From Flammula alnicola (Eukaryota > Basidiomycota > Agaricomycetes > Agaricales > Strophariaceae): 64,000 nucleotides of DNA. Shown here piece by piece: positions 46,444 to 59,490 of the stretch. Position 1 is the stretch's first letter. The number at the start of each line of letters is the position of its first letter. A program made the position numbers and the translations under genes. The stretch is from the NCBI GenBank assembly GCA_015499995.1, contig JADNRV010000110.1:1-64000 (forward strand). The letters are read 5' to 3'. Below the pieces are notes generated by a model. That model did no database searches. It worked only from the letters and a program-made list of their open reading frames with translations, and was not told the origin of the DNA.

Positions 46444-47045
46444 GTAAGGTAGGATTTTTGTTGCAGGCTTGTAGCGGTACATTAAAGCCCGGAATGCCCT
46501 TCCTCGCGATATTCCCGGTCAACACCGACCGCATGTCCTGATGGTGACGATTTATTAAGCATGTCATTCATGCTGATGGGTTTTCACGGTCTGCATGCGA
46601 ACATATCCGTTGGCGCTCTGGCGCCTTCGAAGGACAAAATTACTGTTTACATGAGCCCACAAGTTCATGTCAAACCTCCACCCAGAAAACACCTCGAGGA
46701 TGAGTAATTTCGACTTCGTCGGGGTGGAGTAACTGGTCCCTCAATGATTGTACTCATGTCCACAAGAATCTCAAAATACACTCTTTCTTTTTAGTTTCCT
46801 CAATTGAACTGGTCCCGGGAAGGAACAGTGGGAGATCGGGATCGGGGATGGGCGTCTCGAATTCTTGTTCCCCGTGCCGTTGTGTGGAAATTAAAGGTAA
46901 AACTTACATGGGAAGTCTTTTGAGAGAGAACTGCGGGAAGCCATGGATGGTCTGGTCATCATAGTATACGCCGCCCATGCTGGCGCGCTTTGGAAGGGGC
47001 ATAAAAACAGACTCCAGACTGAAGGTGAAGTTTCAAAAAATCGAA

Positions 47046-49082
47046 ATGTCTTCCCGCCTCGAAACAGTCCCACGCGATGTTCTCCAACATATTGCGTTCC
47101 TCTGCACATCTTCCTCCGTGTTCGATCCACCCGTAGAACTTTTGCGGCTATTGCAAACAAGTTCGACCATCTACCGATCGCTGAACATCCATGCTGCCCC
47201 TGATCTCTACGCCCACGTATTTTCCACGAAGTTTGACACTCTCGCTCCCTTGCGAAGGTACGGGGTCACACTGACTGACTCCGCCCTCGCCACCGAGCTG
47301 TTGAATAGATGTCGGCTCCTTCGACGGTCGCATCGCTCAGATTTCTCTTTTCCAGGCTTAATGCATGACCTATTCACAGCATTGTGGATGCTCTTGGAAA
47401 GCGACGGCCTCAACGAACACCAGCTCTCTGCCGTCAATTTCACGGATTTCATTCTGAAAGTTGCCCGCGCCGTCTTTGGTGACCCAACAATAGATCATCG
47501 GACCGACAGCCAAATTCTGAAGCATATCATTGTCTGGTTACTCTGTATTTCCCTTCCAAGACGTAAGCCTTCAGTTAATCTTGATCCTTCCGTGAAGGTT
47601 GTCTTACTAACCATGGCCAGGGGTAATTCTGGGCATGTCTAAACAGGACCGGGATGAGCTCTATAGCGCGATCTTCCCGTTCATAATTTTGTCGGACAAG
47701 GTGAGAGATCTCTTTCCGCGATTTTGAGCTATGCCTCCCACGCTTCTAACATGGCACTTTTAGACGTCGTCGCTTGTTCCCGCTCCCCAATCTTTTTCTA
47801 CTTGCTCTGTCGATCTTGACGGTGATGCACACGCCGTCGACGGAGACCCGTCCTGTCTTCATGGATCATCGACACCAGCCTCGAATGTCCATGTCTCGGG
47901 GTATCTCAAATGTTCAAGACCACCAGTGCCTTATCCTTCAATAGCAGCAATAAACCTAGCCTTCGTGATCTATGAAGCTACTCCAATGAAAGTTCCTTAT
48001 CACCTTCCAGAAACCCGGGCTATCGCCAACGCCAGTCAGCGTTCTGGTCCGACTCAAGAAGATTACAGAGCAGTCGCATCTTATCAAACGCCTCTCTTCG
48101 CAGATTCCCTGCCGACAGGTACAAAGGAACAGCTCACCTCACCGACGTCGCTTAACCCAACAAGAAGCATGCTACATGATGTTCAATTCCGCGACGTGTT
48201 AAAAACCTCGGACAGCGCAGCAGGTCCAGATGCATTCCATTATATTCCTGGAACTATGTCAGGAGTGTGGGAGGGAGTCTACAGAGTAATTTCACCATTC
48301 ATTCATCTGGTCTGCAGAAATGCTGACTTCGACCCTGCATTTCCAGACCGTAAATGCTCCAATCAAGACTCAAACTTCGCCTAGTCATCACAACCCACTG
48401 GTATCTAGGGTCTTTATCAAGCCGATGCAGTGTGCATTGACCGAGTACATCTGCACGCGCTCTGATGGGCAGCAGCCGCCACCTGAGACCGATATATTAG
48501 CTGATGAAAAAATTTCCTCCGATTTTCTCGATGCTTCGGTGAGCTTCACTGATAATCCTTTCTCCTTCCAGTATTCTCAGTTTTATTATTAGCATGGCGC
48601 TGAAGTCCTCATCGGTGGTCGTCCGTATCAGAGATATGTGGCACAAACGGAACCTGTTCAACGTCAAGCTGAAAGAATCAACTCACTGTATGACGTGATA
48701 CTGCTGGGCGAGGTGTGATGCGCTTTTATTTCTGTATGTGCTATATCTAACGAGGACCAGACCTTAGATGATCATAACCAAGCCTGGGGAGGGTATAGAT
48801 TTTCGGGCAGAATTCAGAAGGACGGGATTGTCCGTCTCAAAAGAGAAGCAGTACGTCCTCCGTTTGTCTCTCGGCTACCAACAAGGTTTCATTTGCACCA
48901 TGCTCTTCTTTTATCAGAAGGATGCGAGCGGGCATCAAGCAGAAGGACTGTGGCTATTTGAGGGACACTTTCAATCCCGAGACGTGGTTCTTGGGCGATG
49001 GCGAATCACTGGAGCTCCAGACGGAGATCTCGACCACGGGATCTTCAGTTTGGGAAGGTCTCTCGAAAAATGGAACGATTGA
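47046..49082 (+). CDS. F-box-like protein 4 of the cluster, 561 aa
   Basis: Exons 47046-47562, 47621-47700, 47764-48285, 48347-48538, 48593-48712, 48761-48850 and 48918-49082. The F-box-like start is TVPRDVLQHIAFLCTSS, LLRLLQTSSTIYRSLN and YAHVFSTKFDTLAPLRRYG, closest in wording to F-box-like protein 1. The middle has SGVWEGVYR, then a C-terminal beta-rich block with DVILLGE, HNQAWGGYRFSGRI, WLFEGHF and DHGIFSLGRSLE, matching the tails of proteins 1 and 2 in order. It lies in the opposite orientation to those genes, across the EF-1 beta gene. All introns close in phase, so the gene appears intact. A TATA-like GCATAAAAAC lies about 45 bases before the ATG. Confidence 0.8.
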
Positions 49083-51698
49083 TATGTAGTATGGCGTAAA
49101 ATATGTTTTTCTCTCTTTCCTATCTGCATACTCCTGGACCCTCCTCAAGATCACTGTCCCAGCACATGCCACTGCAGCAAATAGACGGCACCCCATGATT
49201 GATATTGCTCCATTAACGACATCGGATCATTCTGAACAATAAGGAGAAAATCAACCTGATTAACGGCTCCGTTCTCAAGAAAACACTGGTACACGATCGA
49301 GCTTCTTGCTGCTTTAGTATATCTCAAAAGCCGCCCATGTCATTAAATGGTCTCCAGCGACCGATGTGCAGAGTTTCTGGCAGTTGATCTTGGGGTCTGG
49401 ACGGCATCGGTACGCGCGTTCAGCGTGGATAATTCTCTCACCCTAGAACTGGCTTTGGCTCAGTGGCATGTTGAAATCACCGCCGAAAGCTATCTAAAAG
49501 CATGGTTTTGGAAGAGCGAGGAAATACATAACTCCGCCTATGGGACTTCACAAGTACGACGGAAGAATTTGAACATACTTATACCCGAGTAGACAAGTTT
49601 TTAAGCAGGTAAAAATAGGTTCAAGGCGGCGAAATGCGGTAAATTGGGCATTCGCCTGGTGAAGCAGATTTTCAAATCTTTCGACGTCTTGGGAAGATGC
49701 AAAGCAAACGGCAAAGATAGGCGTCGTCGTCGGCGAGTTACAATGAATAAATCGATCTCAACGGAGATCATTTTGAGATTGACAGCGGGGAACTTGGGGT
49801 CTAGGACGCACGATGCCATTTGTCCTGCCAACCGGTCGATTGGCTGCGACTCCGACTGGCGAGGCCGCTTTGACGGTGAGAGGGGAAGCCTTGGCCGTGA
49901 TTTGGAGAAAGAAAGAAAACAAAGGACTCATCACAATCACGTCGTCCGCCGCAAGGTCACCGCGTACGAATGTCACCCAAACTTTACCTGTGAGCTTCAG
50001 GGTGAGCTTCTCTTCTTGATCATGATGCTCTAGTGAAATGACGAACGTGAGTACTTTCTTCTCGTTGTGGAATAACCCTAAAATACCTTCAGTACATTGT
50101 TTGAACCTGAGATGCATAACGAGAGGGCCTTACTGAGATTTGTGCCTTCTATAGAACAGACGGCGTATCACATGCACCGTTGAGCAATACAAGTGCAACT
50201 GAGGTCATCTCGACCATGAGAATTTGGAGACAAAATACAAAAACGATCTTAAACGTACCCAGTCCTTGGGAATCTAATAGCGCATCTTTTGAGCCCGACA
50301 ATTCTTGCTTGAATACTGATCTGCACAGGATGCGTTGAGAATACGTTCCTGGAATTGACGTGTCAATATCTTCGATGGACCATATAGTTCTGGTAATTTC
50401 ACAAAATCCGGTAACTATCAGATTAGATCAAGGGCCTGCCTGAGGATTGCCTTCCTGACTTGAAGTTGAGACATATTTGTGAAGCTTACATACGACGAGG
50501 CGTCTCTTCAAAGTTTCGCGGATCAATTTAACTTAGACCGAGGACGGCAGAAAATATGATAAATCGTTATGGACGTACGCCGAAAGTAACAAGAGAGTTT
50601 TTTGATAATGTAGCCTGGTCATGTACGCAAAGAAGAGTCAAGGTTTGTCACGGACTATGACCACTTAATACTCACCTTCTTCCTCTGCATTTATATTTGT
50701 CCACAATGAACAAAAGGCTTCTCATCTACTCCACTAGCCAGTCAGTTAAGCTGTAAGGCCACTGGAAGATATCAAAAATTTACCGTACCGACGATGGAGC
50801 GAAGTAGGTTCTCAGCGCTTCCATCGAATTTCCACAGAAACTGAGACCTGATGCTTCCAGGGAAACAAGCATTAATCAGAGAAGAAGCATCGGCCAAAAT
50901 ATGAGTCCAATAAGGTCAAGCCTCGTTGCTTTTGGTGATAACCGTGCGTCTTCTCCAGCCCAAAATTCCTGTGCAATCTAGGTTTGTGCAGGTTCAAGAT
51001 TGCTTAGAAAGATCGGTAATCAGAAAACACGACTTCCGAAGGTGACTGGGAGCCTTATCTTGATATGGAGAACGCGGGTTAAATTGAACAGCAACAAGAG
51101 GCGGTTGGTGCATGATTCTGCTAGCCGAAGGCTGGTAAAGGAATACCATTTATTCCGGAACATTGAAAGGCTTTGGGATGCTCGAAGGCTTGAGCGCCGT
51201 ATTTTTGTCTTCCCCAGGAGGCAATTCGTACCTGAAGCTGAGAAATGACGAGGCCATAAGATTACAGTCAATGAGAGTGATGTATGGTAAGCCTCGAGGA
51301 TTCTGACATGTCGCCTGGGGCAAGTTCGGTGAGGTTCGGTGTTCACATGCGGCTTGCCGAATATTTGAATTTTGGTATGGGCACTGGGAGGCGTTCAGGC
51401 CACAGAATAAAATGTACTAGTAGAAAATCTTCCTATTCATAAGCTTCGTCTGTCGGCCATAGCGCATTGAAGATTGGTAGATTGTCTAAGAAACAATATT
51501 AAGATAAAAATCTTCAAATGTCGACAGGCATTGTTCAGCCACATTTCTATTTGCTCATGTTTGACATGTGCCCAAAACCCATCAGTGATTTGTTTTCTCC
51601 TCAGCAACAACGCCCACATATTCTCTCCGCATCCTTCGCAGTCGTCGTCGTCGTCGACAGTCAACCAGTCCACTCATTCAACTTACAACTCTTTTAAA
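49083..51698. other. Region without a supported gene
   Basis: A minus-strand stretch at about 49620-50115 looks coding in pieces (KLTLKLTGKVWVTFVRGDL; then, in other frames, TPIFAVCFASSQDVERFENL). It might be a decayed beta-rich small protein, but no consistent splice model was found. 50170-51430 shows nothing coding apart from short unsupported ORFs. Confidence 0.3.
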
Positions 51699-52735
51699 AT
51701 GCTCAAGTCTCTTGCAGTCATTTCAATTCTTACCTCTGCGGCCTTCGCCCAGTCTTCGGTACTTAATATAACCCCTCTCCATTTAATTATGAAGTTGTTG
51801 ACATTTTTCCCCAGTCGACTTCAAACGCGACGGCAACCGCAACTGCGAACCCTTTGATTCCTACTGGAATTAGCCAAGCATGCACGACGTTTTTGACCTC
51901 CCTTAACTCGGATTCAAGCCTTACCAGCTGCCTGTCAACTCTGACGACGGCCACCTCTGCATTCGCACCCGGCAGCAACACGACTGCCTCGTCGGCTTCA
52001 GTCACGTCGGCCTTGACCACCTTATGTGCGACCACTGTGTCCACCACGTGCCCGGAGAGCCTCATCCGCTCAAAGCTCACGGATTTCTTCACCGCTTGCC
52101 CCGCCGAATTGACGACCAGCCCCGTGGCAAATGTAGTCAGGATTTACGACGTCCTCTACGCCATCTCTCCTTTGAGAACCGCTGCCTGCTCCAAGGCTGA
52201 CGATAACTCATGGTGTGTCATGGCAGCTACCACGACCACCCGCGAAGTAAGCGACGAAGTCGCCGGTGATTCATCATCGCTTGGAGTTTCTCAACTCCTC
52301 GCCCTCCTTTACACCACCGACAATTCAGCCCTTAAACGCCGCGCCACTGTCTCTGCCCTTGTGCCCAACATGACCACCTACCACGATACCAACCTGCCAT
52401 TCATCTTTTTCAAGCCCAGCCTCGATGCAACCACGCTTTGCACAACGTGCGCGCGTAACGTTCTCACGGCCTACATCAACTTCGAGTCCAACATCCCCTA
52501 CGCACCAGGACTCTCCAACAGCCAGCTTTTGGATACCCAGAATGACCTGTACAGCGCCATCCAATCGAAGTGCCCCTCGGGCTTCTTGAGCGGCGCCGTT
52601 CAAGCCGCTGGTGGATTGTCGTCCGGTACTTTCGGCTCGTCTAGTGCTGCTGTTGCAACTGTCGGCTCAGAGTACAAGAGCCTCCTTGCCATCGCAATGG
52701 GTGTTGTGACTCTGGCAGTCTCTACCGCATTTTAA
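51699..52735 (+). CDS. GPI-anchored-type secreted protein, DUF7729-like, 326 aa
   Basis: Exons 51699-51758 and 51815-52735. A signal peptide (MLKSLAVISILTSAAFAQ) is followed by a Thr/Ser-rich stretch. A domain with paired cysteines follows, including FLTSLNSDSSLTSCLS, VRIYDVLYAISPLRTAACS, SWCVMA, CTTCARN and QSKCPSGF. This pattern matches the DUF7729 family found on fungal cell surfaces. The last 20 residues are hydrophobic (LLAIAMGVVTLAVSTAF) after a small Gly/Ser segment, the usual layout of a GPI attachment signal. It is expected on the outer face of the plasma membrane or in the wall. Function unknown. The intron sits directly after the signal peptide, as is common in such genes. Confidence 0.85.
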
Positions 52736-55700
52736 GTAATAGCTGAGCTACTGGTACATAATTAGGGCACCTGCCTGACGTCCTTACTTACAATTCCTCC
52801 CTCCCCACGAGCATATCTAGTTTTTCTATTTTCAATCTTTATAACGTATACCCTATGGGTCGTTCGTATGACGTAAATTATCAGTGAACTAGTATTTGCT
52901 GGTGCACCATCACTTCGCAAGTTCGAAATTAAAGTAGCCAATGATATATCATTAAGTATTATTCTCTCCCTTACGATAATCTGTCCGTCGTGTGCATCGT
53001 ATTATGTTGTCAAGGAGATCCGAGGAATCACGTGAAAATGACATTCCAATTCAACTTCAAGCGCAGACCAGGACCTGCCCTTTCCTGTCAATTCAATCAA
53101 CTCAATAATGACGATAGTCGAGAGGCTGGCGAAACATTTGAAGAACCAAAAATGCGCCAATCACATCCGAAGAATTGCTTTGAAACAATATAAGTGGAAT
53201 ACTTGGGAGGTTTAAAAGGGCTGCTGGTAAACCTTCTGTCGATTCGGAGGACTAAATACTGATCGAAAAATTGCCTCAGAACAACACTTGAAGGTAATGT
53301 GGTCATTGAGTCACCTTTATGAAGCCTGAGGTTTCGTTGGATGAAAATATCTGCCGCTCGCAAAGTAAACCTGTCTCGAATGGCGGCCGAACTTGAACTC
53401 CTGAAGGCGGCGCCACAGAGATGCAAACTCGTAAGGTATTGATTGGCCACATAGAATATCATTCTGTTGACTGAGGCCATATTTTCATTCATTCCTTCGG
53501 GAATAGTCGACTGAGCTAGGTATTGAATTGCGACACCTTTCAGGGTGGAGCCTCAAGGCCTCACCGCGGATCTACGAATCGCATCTTTTGTCAATGCGGC
53601 TTTCGTTCCAGATAACTTTGGGCTGTCAGCTTTTGTGAGTACTGGCAATCCCCTTTGAACATCTCCGAGGCCTGCATTAATTTCGGATCTCTTTCTCAGA
53701 CTTTGTGCAGAGAACGCGTTTATACGGCCGATCCCAACACGCTCTAATACATTTTCCAGGTCCTTCCTTTTGTCCTTCACAGAAGGATTGAAAGAAATAC
53801 GCAGAACCTTAAGTTTTAAGCCTGAGGCTGCCGCAAGACGTAATCGTGGTGATATCGAACTCTAAAATAATGCCAAATGGATCTATGCTGATGAAGGAAT
53901 CTACCACTGGCAGCCCCCAACCCTTGCCCATACGACGCATACGCAGCGCCTATTGGTGGGGACAGCGCGAAAATAGCCGTGCTCTCGTCTAGACCGCTCA
54001 CGACATTATTCAAGGCCACTGTTCGGGTCGCTGAACTCTGTAATCGCAGCTTACAATAGAGCAATCCCTGATTATGGATGACGGAAAAAACCAGGAGAAA
54101 GTTATTCGTTCCCTCTGAGCCCACAGGATGTCAGAGAATCTTTCTTTTGTCATCTCAGTTGACATGGCGGTCTCTCGTTAGTCCGAGGCGAACATAAACA
54201 TAGTCCAACACTGAAATATCACACCTCAGTGCCCGATGTACAATATTCACCGCAGTCATCAGTCGCATGCTGCCATGGGGCGTTTGTTTACTCCGTTCGA
54301 CTAAGAAACGGGGTTATCAAGCAATCTGGGTGGTCGGTATTAAATACACCTTCATTGCTGAGTGCTAAATCAACAGGATCATCATGATACACACGGAACT
54401 AATCAGCTTGCTCAGCTTCCCTGCTTCTATCCGAAGCTTCTGTTTCAAGTCTCTCACTGCACCAACGTACCGTTCAACAATACAATTTGGACATTCCATC
54501 AAAGCGTTGACGAATGGCCGCCAGAGTTCCGAGTACGCAGTCGAAACACCTCACAGACTGTCGACGTCGATCAGATAAAGTTTTTTTTCAATTCATACAC
54601 CCATTTGACTGCTCCTCGATGGAGTTGTCTGTACTGTGAAGACTCGGTGAGGACTCGGGCATTCTCTCAAATGATCTATCTGTGTCTCTCCTCACTTTGG
54701 GGCCATTCTTCTTTGCCAAGCCAGACGCTACACTCTGGCAATCACTCTCTCAACGGCCTTCACTGTTGGTCCCCCGCTTGTCAGTGGGTGGTCCTAGTGC
54801 GGGGTTTTCTCGCGGTATCAAGGGTATGCTTCGGGTTATCGGCACACTAGATCCAAGGGATTAGACCCAGTTAAAGTACTGAGCCAACTTGCGATTACTT
54901 AGTTTACTGTATGTCCAAACGACTTGGTCTTTCCAGCCCCGCTCTCAAATCACCCTGTCCGCAAAAATGCTAATTCCTGTGTGTACGCTTATATATGTAG
55001 CTGCATAAGTTTGTTATCACGAGGCAGTATAGCAAGTCCTGTAATGCTCTTTCCTTTCGACCCCTGATGTCGTCGCAATCCTTACGGTTCCTTCAAGATT
55101 CCTTGCATGATTCCCCTCTTCTCTCTTCTTCTCATTTTTTTGAAGGGTATTATTTAAGAGCTCTGACAACGGCGTGGAGATACCCGCCCGTTGCAGTAGT
55201 TACTAGTAGGCTTACCACAGGACTGCTCGAGTACTGTACAGAACCAAATACAGAATAGGCAGTCCGTGGGAAATAATTTTAGTCACATGACGCTGGATGT
55301 GTGGCGCACAAGAATCTGTGGCGTCGTTGACTGATGCAAGAGTGGGAACAGCGCACGTTAACAACGTTTAACGGAGAATTTTGTAGACGAAACATATAAA
55401 ATTTGGGTCTACATTCTAGTCATCTCTGGAAAGACTTGTTTCACAGCAATCTCTGTTCCACTGTTACCGAAAGGTGTGCAATCTGCATTCTCGAGATGAC
55501 TTGAAATTCATCCTTAACTCAGTCGCGAATTACGTCAATATATAGCCGTGTATCCCTAGAAACTCGAGGAGGCGACTAGCGAAGCTCCGATTCTCTTGAT
55601 AGTTTATGCGCGTTGCTTTGAAATTCTGCTGCCGTCCAAAGAACTTGCAATTGCCTCTTTCGTCCTTGGTTTGATGGAATCTTCGTGCCTTGAGTATGGC

Positions 55701-56462
55701 ACGACGCTTCACCGCATCTTTGATGAATGCGCATATTGGGATATAAGATTCCAAATAACATTTAGCCTACACCCACAAGTATCTCCCTTCATTGGTATAC
55801 TTAATGCTGAAAATTTTCCGTAGCGCGGTCTTGCAATTTCGCCAGTCCGATTAATTGAGACCGCGACGGAGCCGAATTTTGTATGACTAGTCCATAGGCC
55901 GCAGTTGAAATGCAGAGTACTCTTTACTCCACCTTGTTGTGGATATCGATAACTGGATATTGCAATGCTGAAACGAAATAGCCGAATGTTAGTAGTAGTA
56001 AGTCCATGCAAGAGCAGCCTGTTAAAGGGCGCTGTTAGAGATGCCATGTCTAGGGGAAATTTTTGCATTGAGGTGAAATGAGATTGCATGGAGTGTTCGA
56101 AGCCTGGTGGTGGTACAGATGGTAGGCCCGGAAACGGATGCGACAATTACAGCTACGGAGACTATTAATATACAGTCCGTGAACATATCTATCAGGAGGG
56201 TTCCTGAGTCTATACAGTGGCTTGGAAAATATGACCTTCACAATACATCAGGTGTGCGATACATGAGGAAACTTGAATGAGTAAGTCCAATGAGGAACGA
56301 AATTGCTTGAGGTATCGAGATGTGAAGTAGTATTGTTGAGATTCATGTCGGAGGGTGATCAAGGGCAGGTTTTGAGTTAGACGACGGAAAGATAATGCAA
56401 TTTGAATCTGGTCACCCCCGAGCTGTGTTAAACGACATTAGTTCGACGATTAAAGCAGGGGA
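52736..56462. other. Long region without a supported gene
   Basis: 3.7 kb. Minus-strand ORFs at 53097-53492, 53553-53780 and 53816-54124 lie in a row and could be exons of a decayed gene (for example NNVVSGLDESTAIFALSPP), but no family or splice model was found. Plus-strand ORFs at 54362-54864 and the minus-strand ones at 55530-56146 have no family features. No repeat family stands out. Confidence 0.3.
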
Positions 56463-56645
56463 TTAGATTGACTTACTCAAAAGACAACCCTGACATAGGA
56501 CTCGCGGGAGAGCCTGTCCTTGTACCACGGCGGTTTGTACTCTTGATATTGAACATGAAATGCCGGCTGTTTTTCTTGGGCAATACAGAACTATCTCGTG
56601 AGTTCGTAGGCAGCCGGGACAACTGGCTTTCTTCACTTCGCACAT
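56463..56645 (-). CDS. Small seven-cysteine protein, module copy 1
   Basis: 60 aa, starting MCEVKKASCPGC. Cysteines fall at 2, 9, 12, 22, 31, 51 and 54. The last six form CxxC...CP...C...CxxC, a zinc-ribbon-like layout. All seven line up with those of the 50-aa protein at 59491-59643, along with the start MC, the isoleucine after the second pair and CP. Such agreement in two tiny ORFs is unlikely by chance. A GTAAGT donor near the end (about 56473) may add or alter the last few residues. It is divergent from the kinase-like gene at 57217, with 571 bases between starts. I know no named family; a metal-binding partner or regulator of the kinase-like protein is inference from position. Confidence 0.6.
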   Translation of the reverse strand: MCEVKKASCPGCLRTHEIVLYCPRKTAGISCSISRVQTAVVQGQALPRVLCQGCLLSKSI

Positions 56646-57216
56646 TTTTGAAGAACGGCGGGTTTTCAGTTGGGACTCACGATGGATGATAGTCATTCAG
56701 TCTCCAATTCATCGAAAGATTTAAGAGCGGATGCATGGCAGAGAGAGTCCAATACCCAGATGAGGACAATATACTACGCACTGGAGTTTTCATCACTGGC
56801 AGACCATCCGACTCCTACATCTAAGAGGGAAACGCCAGGGGTGCGGGTCGTCTAGTCTCCTCTTCGGGACAATGGCTCGGGGTTTCATTGCAGACATTTC
56901 AAAACTCGGGATTGAAAAAGTTGTGGGCGCACTAGTGATGTACATAATTAGCCCGAGATATGTCGGGCGCACCTGTTTCTAATGCCATAAAGGGCCAGGC
57001 CATCCGAGCCAAGCCGCCGAGGAAATGCAGAATATTATGTAAGTAACATTTGTGGGAAGATCTCCTGATTGGCGCACCTAATGTCAGGAGATTACTGGAT
57101 TTGCAGTGGTCGACAACATGGGACGCGTGCACTGCGTTTACAGCAGCGAGCGGTGCTTCTGATCACCAGTGCTTCCAAAACAACCTATCATCGATCATCT
57201 TTTGGCACCATCCACA
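56646..57216. promoter_or_regulatory. Divergent intergenic region of module copy 1
   Basis: 571 bases between the two divergent starts; the matching region of copy 2 is 558 bases (59644-60201). The near-equal length suggests that shared control sequence was duplicated with the genes, though no long identical block was spotted by eye. Confidence 0.4.
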
Positions 57217-58668
57217 ATGACAGCGCCCGTAGGTCTTGGGGTCGAGTTCAATGAACCCGTCCTTAGTGTTTGCCCCATTCCTCATAACCTCGTTGGGTTC
57301 ATTGGCGGGGATCTCGGACCACGCCCCAGATATCTTCTGTGGAAAGACGGCCAAGAGATAACTATTGAAGCACCTTACTACAATTACGAAAACGAACATG
57401 ATCCCGATGACCCAGATTCCGAGCGGAAACTGACAGTGAAAGCACAGCAAACATTTGCACATTACCTCGAAATCATTGTTCGTAGTTTCTCATTGGCCCG
57501 TAAATATCGACTAATATTTTGATACACATTAGCAAATGCATCTTGATGATATCGTGTTTGGGGAAACCAACTGGGCGTATCTGTTACAGGATCGCTGGGG
57601 AGGATTTTACATTAGGCAAAAGGAAAAGATATTCAGGACTATTTCTTGTCCGCTATGGGCTCCCACGATCTGGGAGGATGAAATACAGTTCACGGTTTGG
57701 GGCCGACCTTGGGACCGTCGAGGAATCTGGAATGGAAAGGAAGTTGGTATGCAACATATGTTCCCTGGCACTCGTCGTGTTATTCATCCTTTCAATTAGA
57801 TGTTCTGTATGCCTGGAGCGAGGAAGATTTATTGCGCCTCAATTGTTCGATGTACGCTTGTCGAATCCTGGAGGACATGGATCTCACCTTCGAGGTATAT
57901 GGACACCTCCTGCGGAAGGATGGCACTGTGGTTGGCCTGGTTAGCCAGGCTGGCAAGGGGAGAATGATCAAATCTTCAGACCGTGCCTTAATATATCGGA
58001 CCATCTCGAACATTCAAAGTCGCGGCTGTATCTACAAAGGCTGCGGTACAAATCGATTTATGATCTCCCCAGAAGGCAAAGTCCGGCTGCTGGAATTGTT
58101 CTGTTTGACCCAATACCCCCAAAACCAATTCGATAAGTTGGCGAAACACGCAGAAGTATGGCATTGGCGAGAGCTGGACGACCTATTCTGGGAACTCAAG
58201 ACCTATGGACCCTATGGGAACTTTCGGATACCACCTGACCGTTTTACGGCCTCTCCGAAGGATTTGCAACTTATTATTCCACCTCCCAAACTCGAACGAC
58301 CGCTGGGCGGGATATATTTGTATCCGTCGCCAAATTTCTTTTCCACGTATCAGATTCCGGTATGGGAAGACTTCGGGCAGATCCAGCGCGAGAGGGACCA
58401 CGTACGCTCTCTCCAACTTAGACGCAGGGGAATTACCGTCGTCGTCGATGATCCAGAAACGAATACCGAACGCTCTTTGGCCAACGAGGATCGACCATTG
58501 AACCTAATTGCGACTCTGTCTCTATCCCACCGATCCCGTCGCAACCGTTCTGGGGTTGTATATCATCCATATCGCGCAAATAGGAGCGGGAGACCCACCG
58601 TCATGGCTCGGTCTGAGGACACGGAAACCACCAGCTCTATTCACGCCGTCGATTTTTCGGTGGATTAA
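57217..58668 (+). CDS. Kinase-like protein with altered catalytic loop, module copy 1
   Basis: Exons 57217-57477, 57533-57746 and 57800-58668 give 447 aa. An N-terminal domain (about 1-155, with LVGFIGGDLGPRPRYLLWKDG and DPDDPDS) is of unknown kind. Residues about 185-275 read like the C-lobe of a protein kinase: TFEVYGHLL, GLVSQAGKGRMIK, a helix, then GCIYKGCGTN at 234-243 in place of the HxDxxxxN catalytic loop, and KVRLLEL (about 252-258) in place of the DFG region. The Asn is kept; the catalytic Asp is not evident. AEVWHWRELDDLF and YGPYGNFRIPP follow, then a basic disordered tail. About 60 percent identical by my count to the gene at 60202 over 105 core residues. Probably a pseudokinase or an unusual kinase. 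Start chosen at the first ATG in phase with the conserved N-terminus. Confidence 0.75.
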
Positions 58669-59490
58669 AGGGGAGACTGCATTATCACCGACTGTTCATT
58701 CATCTTGTATAACCACGTAGGCATAAACGCACGCACGCTATCTTTCATTCGCACATAACCAATATTAATACCGTTTCCATTCATGAATCCCGATTATGCT
58801 GACCAATGCCACGAATAATACAATGTGGCGCATGCTGACCTTAGCCAATCCCTAAGATATCAATTAAATAAAATGAATAACTGGAGAAAGATAAAATATA
58901 TCTTCTATAGAGTTCGTGCACGCTATCGACGATAGAATATGACGCAATTATTGTGATAAGGAGTGCAAGTAATTACGGGTGAAAGCATACAATGCAGGTA
59001 AAATACATGATAATGGATGGAGCGGATCGAGGGGGCAAATGGCCAGAAGGTACATAGAAGATATACTGTATACATGGACAGAGCTGGAGATACAGGATTT
59101 TCGATGGAGTGAAACAGGTTGGAACATGGGACAGGATGATCTAGGCAACATGGTATGGTGAATGACGCTGGGCAACAAATAAGGACAGGGTTCAGGAGAT
59201 TAAGTGAGCACTGATAAAGACAAGTCCGCTGTCTGACATCCTCCAGGGATTTTTTCGGAAGGGAGAGTATTTGAACAGTTGCCGCCAATAGGATCCAGAA
59301 TATAGGCCTTCGTCACCAGTGAATGCCTGCAAGGAGGGAAAGCTGATTGACAATGGGACACTCCATGTCAGAGAAATCGGGTTAACAAGAAACCATGAAG
59401 CTCTAGCATCATGGTTGATAGAGTGGATATGTTTTAGATTAATTATGCCTGGGAGTACCACAATTATTAGAACACTCACCGGTAAGGATA
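58669..59490. other. Spacer between module copies
   Basis: Downstream of the copy 1 kinase-like gene and of the copy 2 cysteine gene (convergent). Short ORFs only. Confidence 0.45.

Noticed and set aside
54362..54864. 162-codon plus-strand ORF and overlapping frames
   Set aside because: No family feature, odd composition, overlapping alternatives of similar length.
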